Below are positions 34,238 to 34,274 of a stretch of 34,274 nt of DNA, one piece after another. The DNA is from Mogibacterium sp. (GTDB taxonomy: Bacteria; Bacillota; Clostridia; Peptostreptococcales; Anaerovoracaceae), in contig JAFRJV010000063.1 in assembly GCA_017432075.1 (NCBI GenBank), positions 1 to 34,274 on the forward strand, in the 5' to 3' direction. The position numbers and the translations under genes are program-made. A model generated the notes under the pieces. That model had not been told where the DNA came from. It searched no databases and saw only the letters and a program-made list of their open reading frames with translations. The first letter of the stretch is position 1; the number at the start of each line of letters is the position of its first letter.

Positions 34238-34274
34238 CAGGGGAGACAGGGGGGAGACAGGGGACGGTTCTCTG
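34238..34274 (+). repeat. G-rich tandem/REP-like repeat, cut by window end
   Basis: Directly after the glmS stop stand three related units beginning ACAGGGG (34237 on), the last reading GGGGACGGTTCTCTG at the window edge. This resembles the GGGGACGGTTCT-type short palindromic elements scattered in clostridial genomes, whose second arm would be outside the window. The recognition is from memory and the element is incomplete here. Confidence 0.5.

Overview
The window looks like a chromosomal segment of an anaerobic Firmicute, most likely a Clostridia / Eubacteriales amino-acid fermenter. The grounds are purine-rich ribosome binding sites (AGGAGG-like), TTG/GTG starts, a type III glutamine synthetase, an arginine deiminase route, the AmmeMemoRadiSam genes, a UmuC-like polymerase with a YolD-type partner, and stand-alone PreA-type flavin/Fe-S enzymes. 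No tRNA, rRNA, CRISPR array, transposase or phage module was seen, and the lineage call is inference.

Left part (1-2691): the 3' end of a COG0523 (CobW-like) metal GTPase with a His-rich linker, overlapping an unusual second CobW-like GTPase fused to a DUF1980-type C-terminal domain, then a secreted GH25 lysozyme with SH3 domain and a clear terminator. After a 314-base gap with an extended -10 promoter, one long same-strand run (3006-10085) holds an AraC-type regulator, a Y-family polymerase, a YolD-like protein, arginine deiminase, ornithine carbamoyltransferase, a TIGR00300-type ornithine cyclodeaminase, and both aspartate carbamoyltransferase subunits. No carbamate kinase is present. The layout suggests arginine -> citrulline -> ornithine -> proline, with carbamoyl phosphate feeding pyrimidine synthesis.

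Middle (10147-16701): a VanY-like lipoprotein, the AmmeMemoRadiSam pair (a fused Memo/AMMECR1 protein and its radical SAM partner), AzlCD, HflX, a SanA/DUF218 protein and a YbaK/EbsC deacylase, closed by a bidirectional terminator. On the opposite strand lie a PreA-like dihydropyrimidine dehydrogenase carrying extra N-terminal Fe-S motifs and a ProC; a divergent SDR gene sits between them.

Right part (20172-26855): small and housekeeping genes (VOC, zinc ribbon, TrmL, a 48-residue membrane microprotein missed by length cut-offs, a C_GCAxxG_C_C protein, a TM2 protein, HD hydrolase, CaxA antiporter, PfkB kinase, esterase, LysR regulator). The end (27047-34237) is a tight cluster of glutamine metabolism: glutamine synthetase III makes glutamine, and AsnB, PyrG and GlmS each spend its amide nitrogen. 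The window ends inside a G-rich short repeat resembling the GGGGACGG-type elements scattered through clostridial genomes.
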